Source of the DNA: Lachnospiraceae bacterium | Lineage (GTDB): Bacteria; Bacillota; Clostridia; Lachnospirales; Lachnospiraceae | Length of the DNA: 64,000 nucleotides | NCBI GenBank assembly: GCA_014804425.1 | Contig: JAAUZV010000007.1 | Span: forward strand, 127,969-191,968 | Reading direction: 5' to 3' | Shown: in pieces, positions 53,407 to 62,557 of the stretch | How positions within the stretch are numbered: the stretch's first letter is position 1 | Layout of the letters: the number at the start of each line of letters is the position of its first letter | Made by a program: the position numbers and the translations under genes | The notes under the pieces: model-generated | The model's database searches: none | What the model was told of the DNA's origin: nothing | The model's input: only the letters and a program-made list of their open reading frames with translations

Positions 53407-55747
53407 ATAAGCTTACCACAATTTCGCCTGAAATGTCCGAAATGACCGTATCATTTCCTTCCACCGCAAAGCTGCCGCCGGTTACGGCATTTGCCTTGAC
53501 ATTAACGAGGCGGATGGAACATGACGTTTTGGTATCGACTGTGATCTTAGTCTGACCGCCGTCCTTTACCGCTTTCACTGAAAGCGCCGCCTGATTGTCC
53601 ATGCCGTAAACGACAGCGGATGCTTCTTTTTGATCACTCAGCTGATAAACGCGGATCTCCGCGCCGTCGGCGTAATCGTAATCCGGCTTGTCATCATGCG
53701 CGCCGAGCACGACAATGGCGTTTTCCTTTACCATGAGCGGAATGCTCAGGTAGCCGTGTGTTTCGGTGATCCACTGACCGCCCTGCTTCACCTCTCCGGT
53801 AAAGAAATTTGTCCAGGTGCCCTTTGGAAGATAGTATTCGGCAATGCTCTGATCATTGAAGATCGGCGCGACGAGCAGGCTGTCGCCGAGCATATACTGC
53901 TTATCAAGATAATGGCAGGTCTTATCCTCCGTAAATTCCATGACCATGCTGCGCATGCACGGAATACCGGTCTTGTTTGCGGCAACGGCGGTCGCATACA
54001 GATACGGCATGATGCGTGCCTTGAGCTTCGTAAAGAAGCGTACGACGTCTACTGCCTCCTCATCATATACCCACGGTACACGGTAAGAGGAAGATCCGTG
54101 CAGACGACTGTGCGAGGAAAGCAGTCCGAATGCGACCCAGCGTTTATACACGTCGGCGGTTGACGTATTCTCAAAGCCGCCGATGTCATGCGCCCAAAAG
54201 CCGAAGCCGGACATACAAAGGGAAAGACCGCCGCGCAGGCTCTCCTCCATCGACTCGTAATCGCTCCAGCAGTCTCCGCCCCAGTGAACGGGGAACTTCT
54301 GACCGCCGACGGTCGCGGAGCGGGCAAACAGTACCGCTTCTCCTCTGCCGCGTTTTCTCTCCAGCAGCTCATAAACACACTTGTTATAAAGATACGTATA
54401 GAAGTTATGCATTTTTTTCGGATCGGAGCCGTCAAAATAGGTCACGTTCTCGGATGGAATCCGCTCGCCGAAGTCGGTCTTGAAACAGTCAACACCCATA
54501 TCGAGCAGTTTTTCCAATTCCTCCTGATACCACCGATACGCCGCAGGATTCGTGAAATCCACAAGCGCCATACCCGGCTGCCACATATCCCATTGCCATA
54601 CGTCGCCGTTTACACGCTTCACAAAATATCCCTTTTTGCAGCCGACCGCGAAGAGCTCGGACTCCTGCCCGATATACGGGTTGATCCACACACAGATATT
54701 CAGCCCCTTTGCCTTAATGCGCCCAAGCATGCCCTCGGGATCGGGGAACACGCGATCGTCCCAAATGAAATTGCTCCAATGAAATTCCTTCATCCAGAAA
54801 CAGTCAAAATGGAATGTGCGCAGCGGAATACCGCGATCCAGCATGCCGTTTACGAAGCTCATAACGGTGTCTTCGTCGTAATTGGTCGTAAACGAAGTGG
54901 AAAGCCATAAGCCGAATGTCCACGGAGCGGGAAGCGCCGGCTTTCCGGTTAAGTCGGTGTAATGCACGATTGTATCCTTCATGGTCGGCCCGTTGATCAG
55001 GAAGTAATCCAGCATGCCGCCCTCGACGGAAAATTCAGCGCGTGTGACCATCTCTGTTGCGATCTCAAACGAAACGCGCTCCGGATGATTGACGAGCACG
55101 CCATAGCCCTTGTTGGATACATAAAAAGGAATGTTTTTGTAGGACTGCTCGGTGCTCGTGCCGCCGTCTTCATTCCAAATATCCACGGACTGTCCGTTTT
55201 TGGTAAACGGCGTAAAGCGCTCACCGAGACCGTAGATCAGCTCGCCGACGCCCAAAGAAAGCTGCTGGCGCATATACGTGTTTTCGGTATCGCCCGCCGC
55301 GTCATATGCCAGCCCCCTCCATGCGGTCTTCATGCAGGCGAGATCCCTGCCGGACGATCCGGTGATGACATCGCCGCCGCGCTTGTAGGTCATGGAAAAA
55401 TAAGTTTTTGTGATCTCAAGTGAAAGCGAACCGCTCTGAATCGTGAGCATGTCCTCCGCATCCGTGACGGTGAGCGGAAGCTCCTCGTTTAATGCCAGCT
55501 CAAAAGCGGGGCCTTTTTCCAGACGTCCCATGTGGTGGCAGGTGCGCACGCGCAGGATCTCAGGTGCGGGGGAAGTGATGATCATCGTAAGATTCACATA
55601 ACCCAGAGTGTCCCCCCGGTGGTTGATGCGGTTTGTCGGCATACAGAGCGTTACCCTCGTCGGCTCCACCTTGGTGAAATACACCTGCTGCGGTGCAAAA
55701 CACTCGTACCCCTCTTTTTGAAGCCAGCATCCGTTGCTGAATTTCAT
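53405..55747 (-). CDS. yicI: GH31 alpha-xylosidase (YicI-like)
   Basis: Cytoplasmic glycoside hydrolase of 780 residues, close in length to E. coli YicI (772). The catalytic nucleophile is D425 in CFKTDFGERIP and the acid/base is D492 in HWGGDCWSDYESM, spaced as in YicI. No signal peptide. It should remove terminal alpha-linked xylose (or glucose) from imported oligosaccharides such as xyloglucan fragments. AGGAGG lies nine bases before ATG 55747. It is divergent from a sensor kinase and near sugar ABC transporter genes, which may deliver its substrate (inference). Confidence 0.93.
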   Translation of the reverse strand: MKFSNGCWLQKEGYECFAPQQVYFTKVEPTRVTLCMPTNRINHRGDTLGYVNLTMIITSPAPEILRVRTCHHMGRLEKGPAFELALNEELPLTVTDAEDMLTIQSGSLSLEITKTYFSMTYKRGGDVITGSSGRDLACMKTAWRGLAYDAAGDTENTYMRQQLSLGVGELIYGLGERFTPFTKNGQSVDIWNEDGGTSTEQSYKNIPFYVSNKGYGVLVNHPERVSFEIATEMVTRAEFSVEGGMLDYFLINGPTMKDTIVHYTDLTGKPALPAPWTFGLWLSTSFTTNYDEDTVMSFVNGMLDRGIPLRTFHFDCFWMKEFHWSNFIWDDRVFPDPEGMLGRIKAKGLNICVWINPYIGQESELFAVGCKKGYFVKRVNGDVWQWDMWQPGMALVDFTNPAAYRWYQEELEKLLDMGVDCFKTDFGERIPSENVTYFDGSDPKKMHNFYTYLYNKCVYELLERKRGRGEAVLFARSATVGGQKFPVHWGGDCWSDYESMEESLRGGLSLCMSGFGFWAHDIGGFENTSTADVYKRWVAFGLLSSHSRLHGSSSYRVPWVYDEEAVDVVRFFTKLKARIMPYLYATAVAANKTGIPCMRSMVMEFTEDKTCHYLDKQYMLGDSLLVAPIFNDQSIAEYYLPKGTWTNFFTGEVKQGGQWITETHGYLSIPLMVKENAIVVLGAHDDKPDYDYADGAEIRVYQLSDQKEASAVVYGMDNQAALSVKAVKDGGQTKITVDTKTSCSIRLVNVKANAVTGGSFAVEGNDTVISDISGEIVVSL

Positions 55748-55804
55748 GGTTTTTATCCTCCTTTTCCTATCATTCTGTAAAAAATTATGATACACTTCCG
55801 ATAG

Positions 55805-55839
55805 GGACAGGAATCCCTGTCCGTCATGAGTTCATTATA
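55805..55839 (-). promoter_or_regulatory. Leader palindrome and -10 of the alpha-xylosidase gene
   Basis: Reading leftward, TATAAT (55839-55834) is a consensus -10 but lacks a good -35 (TAGTCT at 17 bp), suggesting activator dependence. Just inside the transcript, GGACAGG-AATC-CCTGTCC (55805-55822) is a perfect palindrome that could be an operator or an RNA hairpin, about 55 bp before the start codon. Confidence 0.5.
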
Positions 55840-55912
55840 GTGGATTTTACCGGCAAAGACTACACCATTATTTGAACGTTTTATGGACGTAAAAAATAAA
55901 CTTGAGCAATAT

Positions 55913-55942
55913 AGTGTTAGAATAAGCTTAAATACTAACACT
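55913..55942. promoter_or_regulatory. Perfect dyad between alpha-xylosidase and sensor kinase genes
   Basis: AGTGTTAG (55913-55920) and CTAACACT (55935-55942) are exact complements around a 14-bp spacer, in the divergent gap 33 bp before the kinase start. A likely operator for a dimeric regulator of one or both genes. Confidence 0.55.
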
Positions 55943-55974
55943 TTCTGATCAATTCGGAATATGGGGAGGCATCC

Positions 55975-57822
55975 TTGAGATCAAGTAAGAAGCAGTCGCA
56001 GGAAAAAAGAAAAAGAAAACACGCAAGTCCTGATATGACACTGATCCATCACCTGTTCGGCAGACACGGGATCAAGCGGCAGCTCTATTTTATTTACCTG
56101 CTCGCGCTGTTTGTGCCGGTGACAATGCTCGGTATCTTTTTGATCATGAATACGAACAACCTGCTAAAAAATTACTATTCCGACATGGTGGCGTCCGACA
56201 ACCTGCGTATTAAGTCGATCTTTTTTGAGATCACGACGCAGATCTATAACATGTCTGAAAATATCTGCGGCGATGAGGAGCTTGCGGAAATGCTCGGAAC
56301 GGATTACCGGACGGAGCGTGCGTTTGCGGCGGATGCAGATGCTTTTATCAATGGGAACAGTTATCTTTATAATTATGCCGAGGTGGAAGAGCTGGCGATC
56401 TATACGGATAATCCCTCCATTTCCGACCATCGCATTTTCCGGCGGGCGGAAGAAGAGGAGAAGGCGCAGGATTGGTTTTTGGAGGCGTCGGAACAATCGC
56501 GCGTATTGTGGATGCCGTTGGAGCGGACGGACAAATACGGCAATATTTATTGGAATCTCTGTCTGGTGCGCAGGATCCCGCAGCAGAATGATGCTTATCA
56601 TGCGGTACTTGTCATCAAGATCAGCGATAATTACCTGCGCACGCGTGTGGAGAGCAGCGATTATGCGATGATCGTCAGCGCGGACAATGGACAGATCGTC
56701 TACGCGTCGAACCGTTCGCTCTACGGGCAGCCCATGCATCTTGATATCGACCTGAATGATGCGCATTATTCTTATGCGGACAGCATGACGGTGGATGGCA
56801 GGCGCAGCATTGTCAATGTTTCCACATTGAACATGTATCAGTCCGAATCGCGAATTTACATCTGCACGCTGAATCAATATGCGTATGACGATATTTACAG
56901 AATCGTCCGCACCTGCGTTTTGATCGTTCTGACGGCAATTCTGCTGCCGGGGGTCATGGTCTTTGTATACACGCATTATTTTACGACGAGAGTGGAGCTG
57001 CTTCGGGGGGAGATGCATAAAGCAAGCCACGGGGATTACAATATCACAGCGGATTTCCGGGGCAATGACGAGATTTCCGAAGCGTTTGCCGATCTGCAGG
57101 TGATGGTGGAGAAGATACAGGAAAAAGAGGCGGCGATGTATCAGTCGCAGATCGGTGAAAAAGAGCTGATGAATAAGCAGCAGGAAATGGAGTTCAAGAT
57201 GCTTGCGAGTCAGATCAACCCGCATTTTCTTTATAATACGCTGGAGACGATCCGCATGAACGCGTTTGCCGCAGGTGACCGCGAGGTAGCGACCGCCATT
57301 AAGCTGCTCGGTAAATCGCTGCGCTATGTATTGGAAAATACGGGAACGGCATCCACGACGCTCGAAAAAGAGATGAATTATATCGAAAACTATATTAAGA
57401 TTCAAAAACTCCGCTTCGGCAGCAGGATTGAGTACCGGCTTATTGTGGATGACGCCATTTGTCTGAGGGATTATCAGATTCTTCCGCTGCTGCTTCAGCC
57501 GATCGTGGAGAATGCCATTCTGCACGGACTGGAGGAAAAAGAAAACGGCGGCGTTGTCACGGTGCATATTTATTTGGATGAGAATCTTCATATTGATATT
57601 TCCGACAATGGCTGCGGCATGGAATTAGAACAGGTCAGAAAGCTGCGCAACAGCATATCAGTGCGGAATCCGGAGATTAAAGCAAGCATTGGTCTTTATA
57701 ATATCAATCAGCGCATCAAGCTCTGTTACGGCAGCAGATACGGCATGAGTATCAGCAGCATGCCGGGAAAAGGGACGATGATCTCACTTGTCATTCCGCC
57801 GATGACAGATTCTGCCATGTAA
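55975..57822 (+). CDS. YesM-type sensor histidine kinase
   Basis: Kinase of 615 residues: basic N terminus, membrane helix about 36-57, a large extracellular sensor domain to about residue 315, second helix about 320-340, HAMP, then a His_kinase domain with SQINPHFLYNTLETIR (phospho-His H417) and HATPase with NAILHGLEEK and DNGCGM. This class normally pairs with an AraC-type YesN regulator and controls carbohydrate ABC transporters; no such regulator is present within the window. The start is a TTG with GGGGAGG upstream. Likely senses an extracellular sugar and controls the genes that follow (inference). Confidence 0.92.
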   Translation: MRSSKKQSQEKRKRKHASPDMTLIHHLFGRHGIKRQLYFIYLLALFVPVTMLGIFLIMNTNNLLKNYYSDMVASDNLRIKSIFFEITTQIYNMSENICGDEELAEMLGTDYRTERAFAADADAFINGNSYLYNYAEVEELAIYTDNPSISDHRIFRRAEEEEKAQDWFLEASEQSRVLWMPLERTDKYGNIYWNLCLVRRIPQQNDAYHAVLVIKISDNYLRTRVESSDYAMIVSADNGQIVYASNRSLYGQPMHLDIDLNDAHYSYADSMTVDGRRSIVNVSTLNMYQSESRIYICTLNQYAYDDIYRIVRTCVLIVLTAILLPGVMVFVYTHYFTTRVELLRGEMHKASHGDYNITADFRGNDEISEAFADLQVMVEKIQEKEAAMYQSQIGEKELMNKQQEMEFKMLASQINPHFLYNTLETIRMNAFAAGDREVATAIKLLGKSLRYVLENTGTASTTLEKEMNYIENYIKIQKLRFGSRIEYRLIVDDAICLRDYQILPLLLQPIVENAILHGLEEKENGGVVTVHIYLDENLHIDISDNGCGMELEQVRKLRNSISVRNPEIKASIGLYNINQRIKLCYGSRYGMSISSMPGKGTMISLVIPPMTDSAM

Positions 57823-57940
57823 AAAAAGACAAGTAATAGATGTAAAAAAAAAACCGTATTTTTATTGCAATAGTTATTATACACTCATAAAGTACATTCG
57901 TGTAATTATGCACGAAGCAATTAAATAGGAGGGAAGAATT

Positions 57941-59779
57941 ATGAAAAGGTTGAAGAAGTTGTTAGCAGCTGTATTCGCCTGCTCACTTGTACTTTCTGCA
58001 ATGCCTGTAAACGCAGCGCAGGATACATCGGGCTTGGCAGACGGTACGGCATACCTCAACATCAACAACGCAGATTGGGGAGAGTTTGAGGCAGAGTGGA
58101 CAAACGCAGAGATCACCGGAGACGGTTCCTACACCGTATCCATGAATGCGGCAGAGCCGCAGAGTCTGGCACAGTTTAACGCTCTTGAGGTAGTAAACGG
58201 CGAGGCTGTTCTTGGGACAGGCTGTGTTCTTACCGTAGACAGCATTAAGATCAACGGTGAGGAGATTGAGATGCAGGGACCGAGCTACACCTGCTCCGCA
58301 GACGGCGGCGGTGTTACGACCCGTGTCAATATCTACAATGAGTGGAACGCACCGGATGAGACAGCGACCGCAGGCGATGACAAGCATGTAGATCACCGTG
58401 TTGCTGAGGGCAATCTGATGGATGCAACAGCATGTCTGTTCTCCTCTGATTACCTGACGGATTTCCAGTCGATCGAAGTAAGCTTCACGGTTTCGGGCTA
58501 CGGCACACAGGCAGCAGAGGGAAGCGCTTCTGCGCCGATCGAAGTAGAAGGCCCGGCGATGGCACACTTGAATATTAACAATGAAGCATGGGAAGAGTTT
58601 GACGCAGAATATGTGGATGTAGAGATCACCGGAGACGGCTCCTACACCGTATCCATGAATGCAGCAGAGGCCCAGAACCTTGCGCAGTTTAACGCTCTTG
58701 AGGTTGAGAACGGAGAAATCCTTCTCGGAACGGCATGTGTTCTTACCGTAGACAGCATTAAGATCAACGGTGAGGAGATCGAGATGCAGGGACCGAGCTA
58801 TACCTGCTCCGCAGACGGCGGCGGTCTTACGACTCGTGTCAATATTTACAATGAGTGGAATGCACCGGATGAGACGGCAACCGCAGGCGATGACAATCAT
58901 ATTGATAATCGTGTTGCTGAGGGCAGTGTAATGGATGCAACGGCCTGCCTGTTCTCCTCCGATTATCTGACAGGCTTCCAGTCGATCGAAGTAAACTTCA
59001 CGGTTACGGGATTCGGCACACAGGCAGCAGGTTCGGATGCTCCGGAAGAGGAAGCACCGGCGGCTTCTGTTGATTTTGGCGGAACTTACAATGCATATAT
59101 CGGTTTCCAGACACCGAAGTACTCTTTCCGTAATGCATGGGATGATGGCAGCTACGGCAGAGATGTAGCTGGAGATATGGATTATTTCAATCAGGTAACA
59201 GGCTGGGATGGCAATGACGCAGTTGTGCTCCCCGGTACACTTACCGATGCTGTGATCGCAGGTAACGGTACGTATACGGTATCTGTTGACGGCTTAAGCT
59301 TCCCGGACGGCGAGTTCGCAGATCAGGAATACATGAATCTGATCTTCTTATCCACGGATATTCCGAATACGGGTGAGATCACGATTTCCGATGTGCAGCT
59401 GAAAGTAAACGGCTCCAGCGTAGATCTGATGAATGGTCCGATCATCAGCCCGGATTCTGAGCTGTATCTCAATATGCTGCTTCAGAATATCTGGAATGAT
59501 GAGGTAGGAGAGATCGGTTATTATGCAGTTCCTCCCACAAGCATGAGCATTACCTTTACGGTAAGCGGCTTTAACTATGATGCAGAGGCACAGGCAGAGG
59601 AGTCGACAGAAGCTCCCGCACCGGCAGATGGCAATGATACCGCACCGGCAGAGACGACTACTTCAAATGATACGGAAGAGAGCAGCTCTAACGTAGTCCT
59701 GATCGTTGTGATCGTTGTAGTGGTTGTTGTTGCAGCAGCGGGCGCAGGCATTGTGGTAGCAAAGAAGAAAAAGAAATAA
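57941..59779 (+). CDS. Tandem-repeat, membrane-anchored surface protein, probable glycan binder
   Basis: Protein of 612 residues. Signal peptide 1-25 (cleavage after VNA); two nearly identical 171-residue units starting at residues 37 and 208 (AYLNINNADW, AHLNINNEAW); a related but divergent third domain about 378-550 (YNAYIGFQTPKYSFRN); an acidic Thr/Pro/Glu linker; a membrane helix about 586-607 and a KKKKK stop-transfer tail. It would sit on the outer face of the membrane. The units look like beta-sandwich, carbohydrate-binding-type modules, but I recognise no named family. AGGAGGGAAGAATT precedes ATG. Position between a sugar-sensing kinase and sugar transporter genes supports glycan capture (inference). 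Confidence 0.8.
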   Translation: MKRLKKLLAAVFACSLVLSAMPVNAAQDTSGLADGTAYLNINNADWGEFEAEWTNAEITGDGSYTVSMNAAEPQSLAQFNALEVVNGEAVLGTGCVLTVDSIKINGEEIEMQGPSYTCSADGGGVTTRVNIYNEWNAPDETATAGDDKHVDHRVAEGNLMDATACLFSSDYLTDFQSIEVSFTVSGYGTQAAEGSASAPIEVEGPAMAHLNINNEAWEEFDAEYVDVEITGDGSYTVSMNAAEAQNLAQFNALEVENGEILLGTACVLTVDSIKINGEEIEMQGPSYTCSADGGGLTTRVNIYNEWNAPDETATAGDDNHIDNRVAEGSVMDATACLFSSDYLTGFQSIEVNFTVTGFGTQAAGSDAPEEEAPAASVDFGGTYNAYIGFQTPKYSFRNAWDDGSYGRDVAGDMDYFNQVTGWDGNDAVVLPGTLTDAVIAGNGTYTVSVDGLSFPDGEFADQEYMNLIFLSTDIPNTGEITISDVQLKVNGSSVDLMNGPIISPDSELYLNMLLQNIWNDEVGEIGYYAVPPTSMSITFTVSGFNYDAEAQAEESTEAPAPADGNDTAPAETTTSNDTEESSSNVVLIVVIVVVVVVAAAGAGIVVAKKKKK

Positions 59780-59796
59780 TTGATTTCTAACACATT

Positions 59797-59836
59797 GAAA
59801 AGGCAGAGCCCATAGTGGTTCTGCCTTTTCAGTTTT
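59797..59836 (+). terminator. Terminator after the surface-protein gene
   Basis: AAAAGGCAGA / TCTGCCTTTT, a 10-bp stem with a 13-base loop, followed by CAGTTTTC. The T-rich tail is moderate, so it may reduce rather than stop transcription into the permease genes. The 234-bp gap to the next gene shows no other clear element. Confidence 0.75.
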
Positions 59837-60014
59837 CTAAAAAGTAATGTATTTTTTATCAAGTATTGACCGTATCTTAACAAAATGATTTTCTTTATAA
59901 TATTTGATATATATGGAGTAGTCTGCAAAAGAATGCATTGCAGTCTTTTTGAGGGCATGGTGCTCCAAAAGAGTACGTGTACTCAATGAAAAAAGATGAT
60001 GAGGGAGGTAAAAA

Positions 60015-61478
60015 ATGAAAGAAGAGTTATCCCCAAGAGAGCAGACCGCAAATAAACTGTATATTCCGCTTCGGATTTTGATGGTATTATCTGCGGTTCT
60101 ATTGTTCTTTCCTGCAATTAATCCTGCGCTGATGATCACAAGTGCAGGGCAGGCGAAGGTAAGCGGAACGGCATCGCTGTTTACTTGTGCCGTATCCTAC
60201 GGAAGTCTGACGAATGGCTTAAACCGTGCGTTCCGCGTAGGCTGGATCAGTCAGGGATTGTTTGTGATGCTGTATTTAGCCTGTGTGTTATTGGTGCTTG
60301 GCATTGCGGCTGCGGCTGCCGCGGGCTGTATGTCTGCCGGTAACCGCAAATTAAAAAATCTGGGCAATATCATTGCCGTTGCCGGGGGTGCGGCGCAGCT
60401 TATCGGCTCGGTTCTGATCCTGGTATTTTATTTTCTGATGATTGATTCCGCAGATATGAGTAAGATCACCATGAAATTTCCGACTGCGGTATGGATTTAT
60501 ATTGTAATAGGTATGGCAGTTTTACTATTATCTATTGCGGTGATGATCTTAGTTCCCAAGGCAGATAAGGACGAACATTTTGCGATCGAATCAAAGTATA
60601 AGCTGTTTTTGATGATCATGCCGTTCCTTGTTCTCTGCTTTGCATTTTCCTATCTGCCGCTGTTTTCGTGGAGATATGCATTCTTTGATTATACGGCGGG
60701 CGGTGAGATCGGCTGGGACAATTTTGTCGGCCTGAAGTGGTTTAAGGTTCTGTTCCAAAATGAAGCGTATACGAAGCGGTTGTTAACCGTTATGAAAAAT
60801 ACGCTTGCCATGAGTGGTCTCGGACTTTTGACAAGCTGGCTGCCGATGGTGTTTGCAATCTTCCTTGCCGAAATGAAGAGCACGAGATATCGTCGGTTTG
60901 TACAGACCTTTACGACGATCCCGAACTTTATCAGCTGGGTATTGATTTATGCGATCGCATTTGCCATGTTTAATACGGACGGCTTTATTAATACCCTGCT
61001 TCAGAGCTTTGGTGTGAATGCTACCGACAATTATCTGGGTGGAAATTCCCATATGTGGTTAAAGATGCTGGCGTGGGGAACATGGAAGGGCGTCGGCTGG
61101 AGTGCGATCATCTACATATCCGGAATTGCCGGAATCGATCAGCAGCTTTATGAGGCTGCGACCGTGGATGGCGCGGGGCGCTTCCAACGGATGTGGCACA
61201 TCACACTGCCCGGCCTGCTTCCCACTTATACGGTTATGCTGATCATGTCGATCGCGGGTATCTTGAGCAACGGTATGGATCAGTACCTTGTGTTTACGAA
61301 TGCACAGAATAAGTATTCCTTGGAGGTACTCGACCTTTATGTATACAATCTGGGTATCGGAAACGGAGATATTCCGCTTTCAACAGTTGTCGGTATGATG
61401 AAATCCATTATCGCGGTCGTTCTGCTCTTTGTTGCGAACAGAGTAGCGAAGTCCGTCCGCGGCGAAAATATTGTGTAG
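60015..61478 (+). CDS. Sugar ABC transporter permease (LplB-like) with extra N-terminal membrane domain
   Basis: Membrane protein of 487 residues. Residues about 195-487 are a typical LplB/YteP-type CUT1 permease, with the ATPase-contact EAA loop EAATVDGAGRFQRMWHITLP. The first ~190 residues are an unusual extension containing four predicted membrane helices (about 20-40, 85-107, 120-143, 155-178) and an extracytoplasmic loop. Ordinary family members are about 300 residues. GGGAGG lies six bases before ATG. It overlaps the short upstream open part of the next gene and is followed by it after 13 bp. Imports an oligosaccharide together with the next two gene products. Confidence 0.92.
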   Translation: MKEELSPREQTANKLYIPLRILMVLSAVLLFFPAINPALMITSAGQAKVSGTASLFTCAVSYGSLTNGLNRAFRVGWISQGLFVMLYLACVLLVLGIAAAAAAGCMSAGNRKLKNLGNIIAVAGGAAQLIGSVLILVFYFLMIDSADMSKITMKFPTAVWIYIVIGMAVLLLSIAVMILVPKADKDEHFAIESKYKLFLMIMPFLVLCFAFSYLPLFSWRYAFFDYTAGGEIGWDNFVGLKWFKVLFQNEAYTKRLLTVMKNTLAMSGLGLLTSWLPMVFAIFLAEMKSTRYRRFVQTFTTIPNFISWVLIYAIAFAMFNTDGFINTLLQSFGVNATDNYLGGNSHMWLKMLAWGTWKGVGWSAIIYISGIAGIDQQLYEAATVDGAGRFQRMWHITLPGLLPTYTVMLIMSIAGILSNGMDQYLVFTNAQNKYSLEVLDLYVYNLGIGNGDIPLSTVVGMMKSIIAVVLLFVANRVAKSVRGENIV

Positions 61479-61491
61479 GAGGTGGCGGACT

Positions 61492-62457
61492 ATGGCGATG
61501 ACAAAGCAGGAAAAGCTGGATGCGAAAGCAGAAAAAGCATATGAGAAAAAACATAAAAGAAAATATAAGCTGACCGCCGGAGACATTATTTTCAATATCC
61601 TGAATTATGGATTTTTCGGAATTTTTACGATAAGCTGTATTTTCCCGTTCTATTATATTTTTATTAACACGATCTCAAGCCGCAGCGCGGTTACGAGAGG
61701 AGAAGTACTCTTTTATCCGATTGGTTTAACGCTTAAGAATTATCTGGATATTCTGAAGGTGGATGATGTATTCCGGGCATTCGGTGTATCGATCACCAGA
61801 ACGTTGATTGGTACGGCGTTAATGGTATTGGCAACGGGTTTTATTGGGTATTTGGTGACACAGGAAGAAATGTGGCATAGAAAATTGTGGTATCGTTTCC
61901 TGATCATCACGATGTATTTTAATGCGGGTATCATTCCTTGGTATATGAACATGAATATGCTCGGTCTGACCGACCATTTTGTTGCATATATCATTCCCGG
62001 TATCGTAGCGCCGTACAATATCATATTGGTAAAAACGTATATTGAATCCATTCCGGGAGAGCTGGAAGAAAGCGCGTTTATGGATGGAGCAGGGTATCTG
62101 ACCGTGTTTTGGAAGATTGTCTGGCCGCTCAGCCGTCCAATCTTAGCAACCATCGCGATATTCGGTGCGGTAGGACATTGGAACTCCTTTACGGATTCCC
62201 TGATCCTGATGCAGAATACGCCGAAGCTGTATACGCTGCAGCACTTACTGTATAACTACCTGAATCAGGCGACGAATATCGGCGCGGCGATGAATTCGGG
62301 TGATTCAGCGGCAGCGGCGGCAGCGGCGGAGATGCTGAATAATAAGGTCATCAAGTATACGGTGGCGATGACTTCCATTATTCCGATCCTGCTTGTCTAT
62401 CCGTTCATGCAGCGCTATTTTGAGAAGGGCATTATGCTCGGCGCGGTGAAAGGTTAA
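61492..62457 (+). CDS. Sugar ABC transporter permease (LplC/YtcP-like)
   Basis: Second CUT1 permease, 321 residues with six membrane helices and the EAA loop EESAFMDGAGYLTVFWKIVWPLSRP. Starts at ATG 61492 with AGGAGGTGG upstream. A run of Ala codons (AAAAAAAEM) is present in the loop before the last helix. Partner of the preceding permease; no ATPase gene is present in the window, so the system probably uses a shared MsmK/UgpC-type ATPase (family knowledge). Confidence 0.94.
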   Translation: MAMTKQEKLDAKAEKAYEKKHKRKYKLTAGDIIFNILNYGFFGIFTISCIFPFYYIFINTISSRSAVTRGEVLFYPIGLTLKNYLDILKVDDVFRAFGVSITRTLIGTALMVLATGFIGYLVTQEEMWHRKLWYRFLIITMYFNAGIIPWYMNMNMLGLTDHFVAYIIPGIVAPYNIILVKTYIESIPGELEESAFMDGAGYLTVFWKIVWPLSRPILATIAIFGAVGHWNSFTDSLILMQNTPKLYTLQHLLYNYLNQATNIGAAMNSGDSAAAAAAAEMLNNKVIKYTVAMTSIIPILLVYPFMQRYFEKGIMLGAVKG

Positions 62458-62557
62458 GGATGCGCAAGGAAACGGATCAGTTCGTATGGTGTTATGGGGA
62501 AACGGATCAAAGGCGGTTTCCTCTTGGATAAAAATAGCACAAAAAGGAGGATAAAAA

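Noticed and set aside
55865-55890. Catabolite-repression (cre) site near the alpha-xylosidase gene
   Set aside because: GAACGTTTTATGG only partly resembles the cre consensus and is not palindromic enough.
56164-57591. 475-codon leftward frame opposite the YesM-type kinase
   Set aside because: It is entirely antisense to a clear kinase gene, with His/Arg/Ile-rich composition typical of a mirrored frame in GC-rich coding DNA.
57983-58900. 305-codon leftward frame opposite the tandem-repeat surface protein
   Set aside because: Its internal repeats merely mirror the repeats of the real gene; no RBS and no family resemblance.
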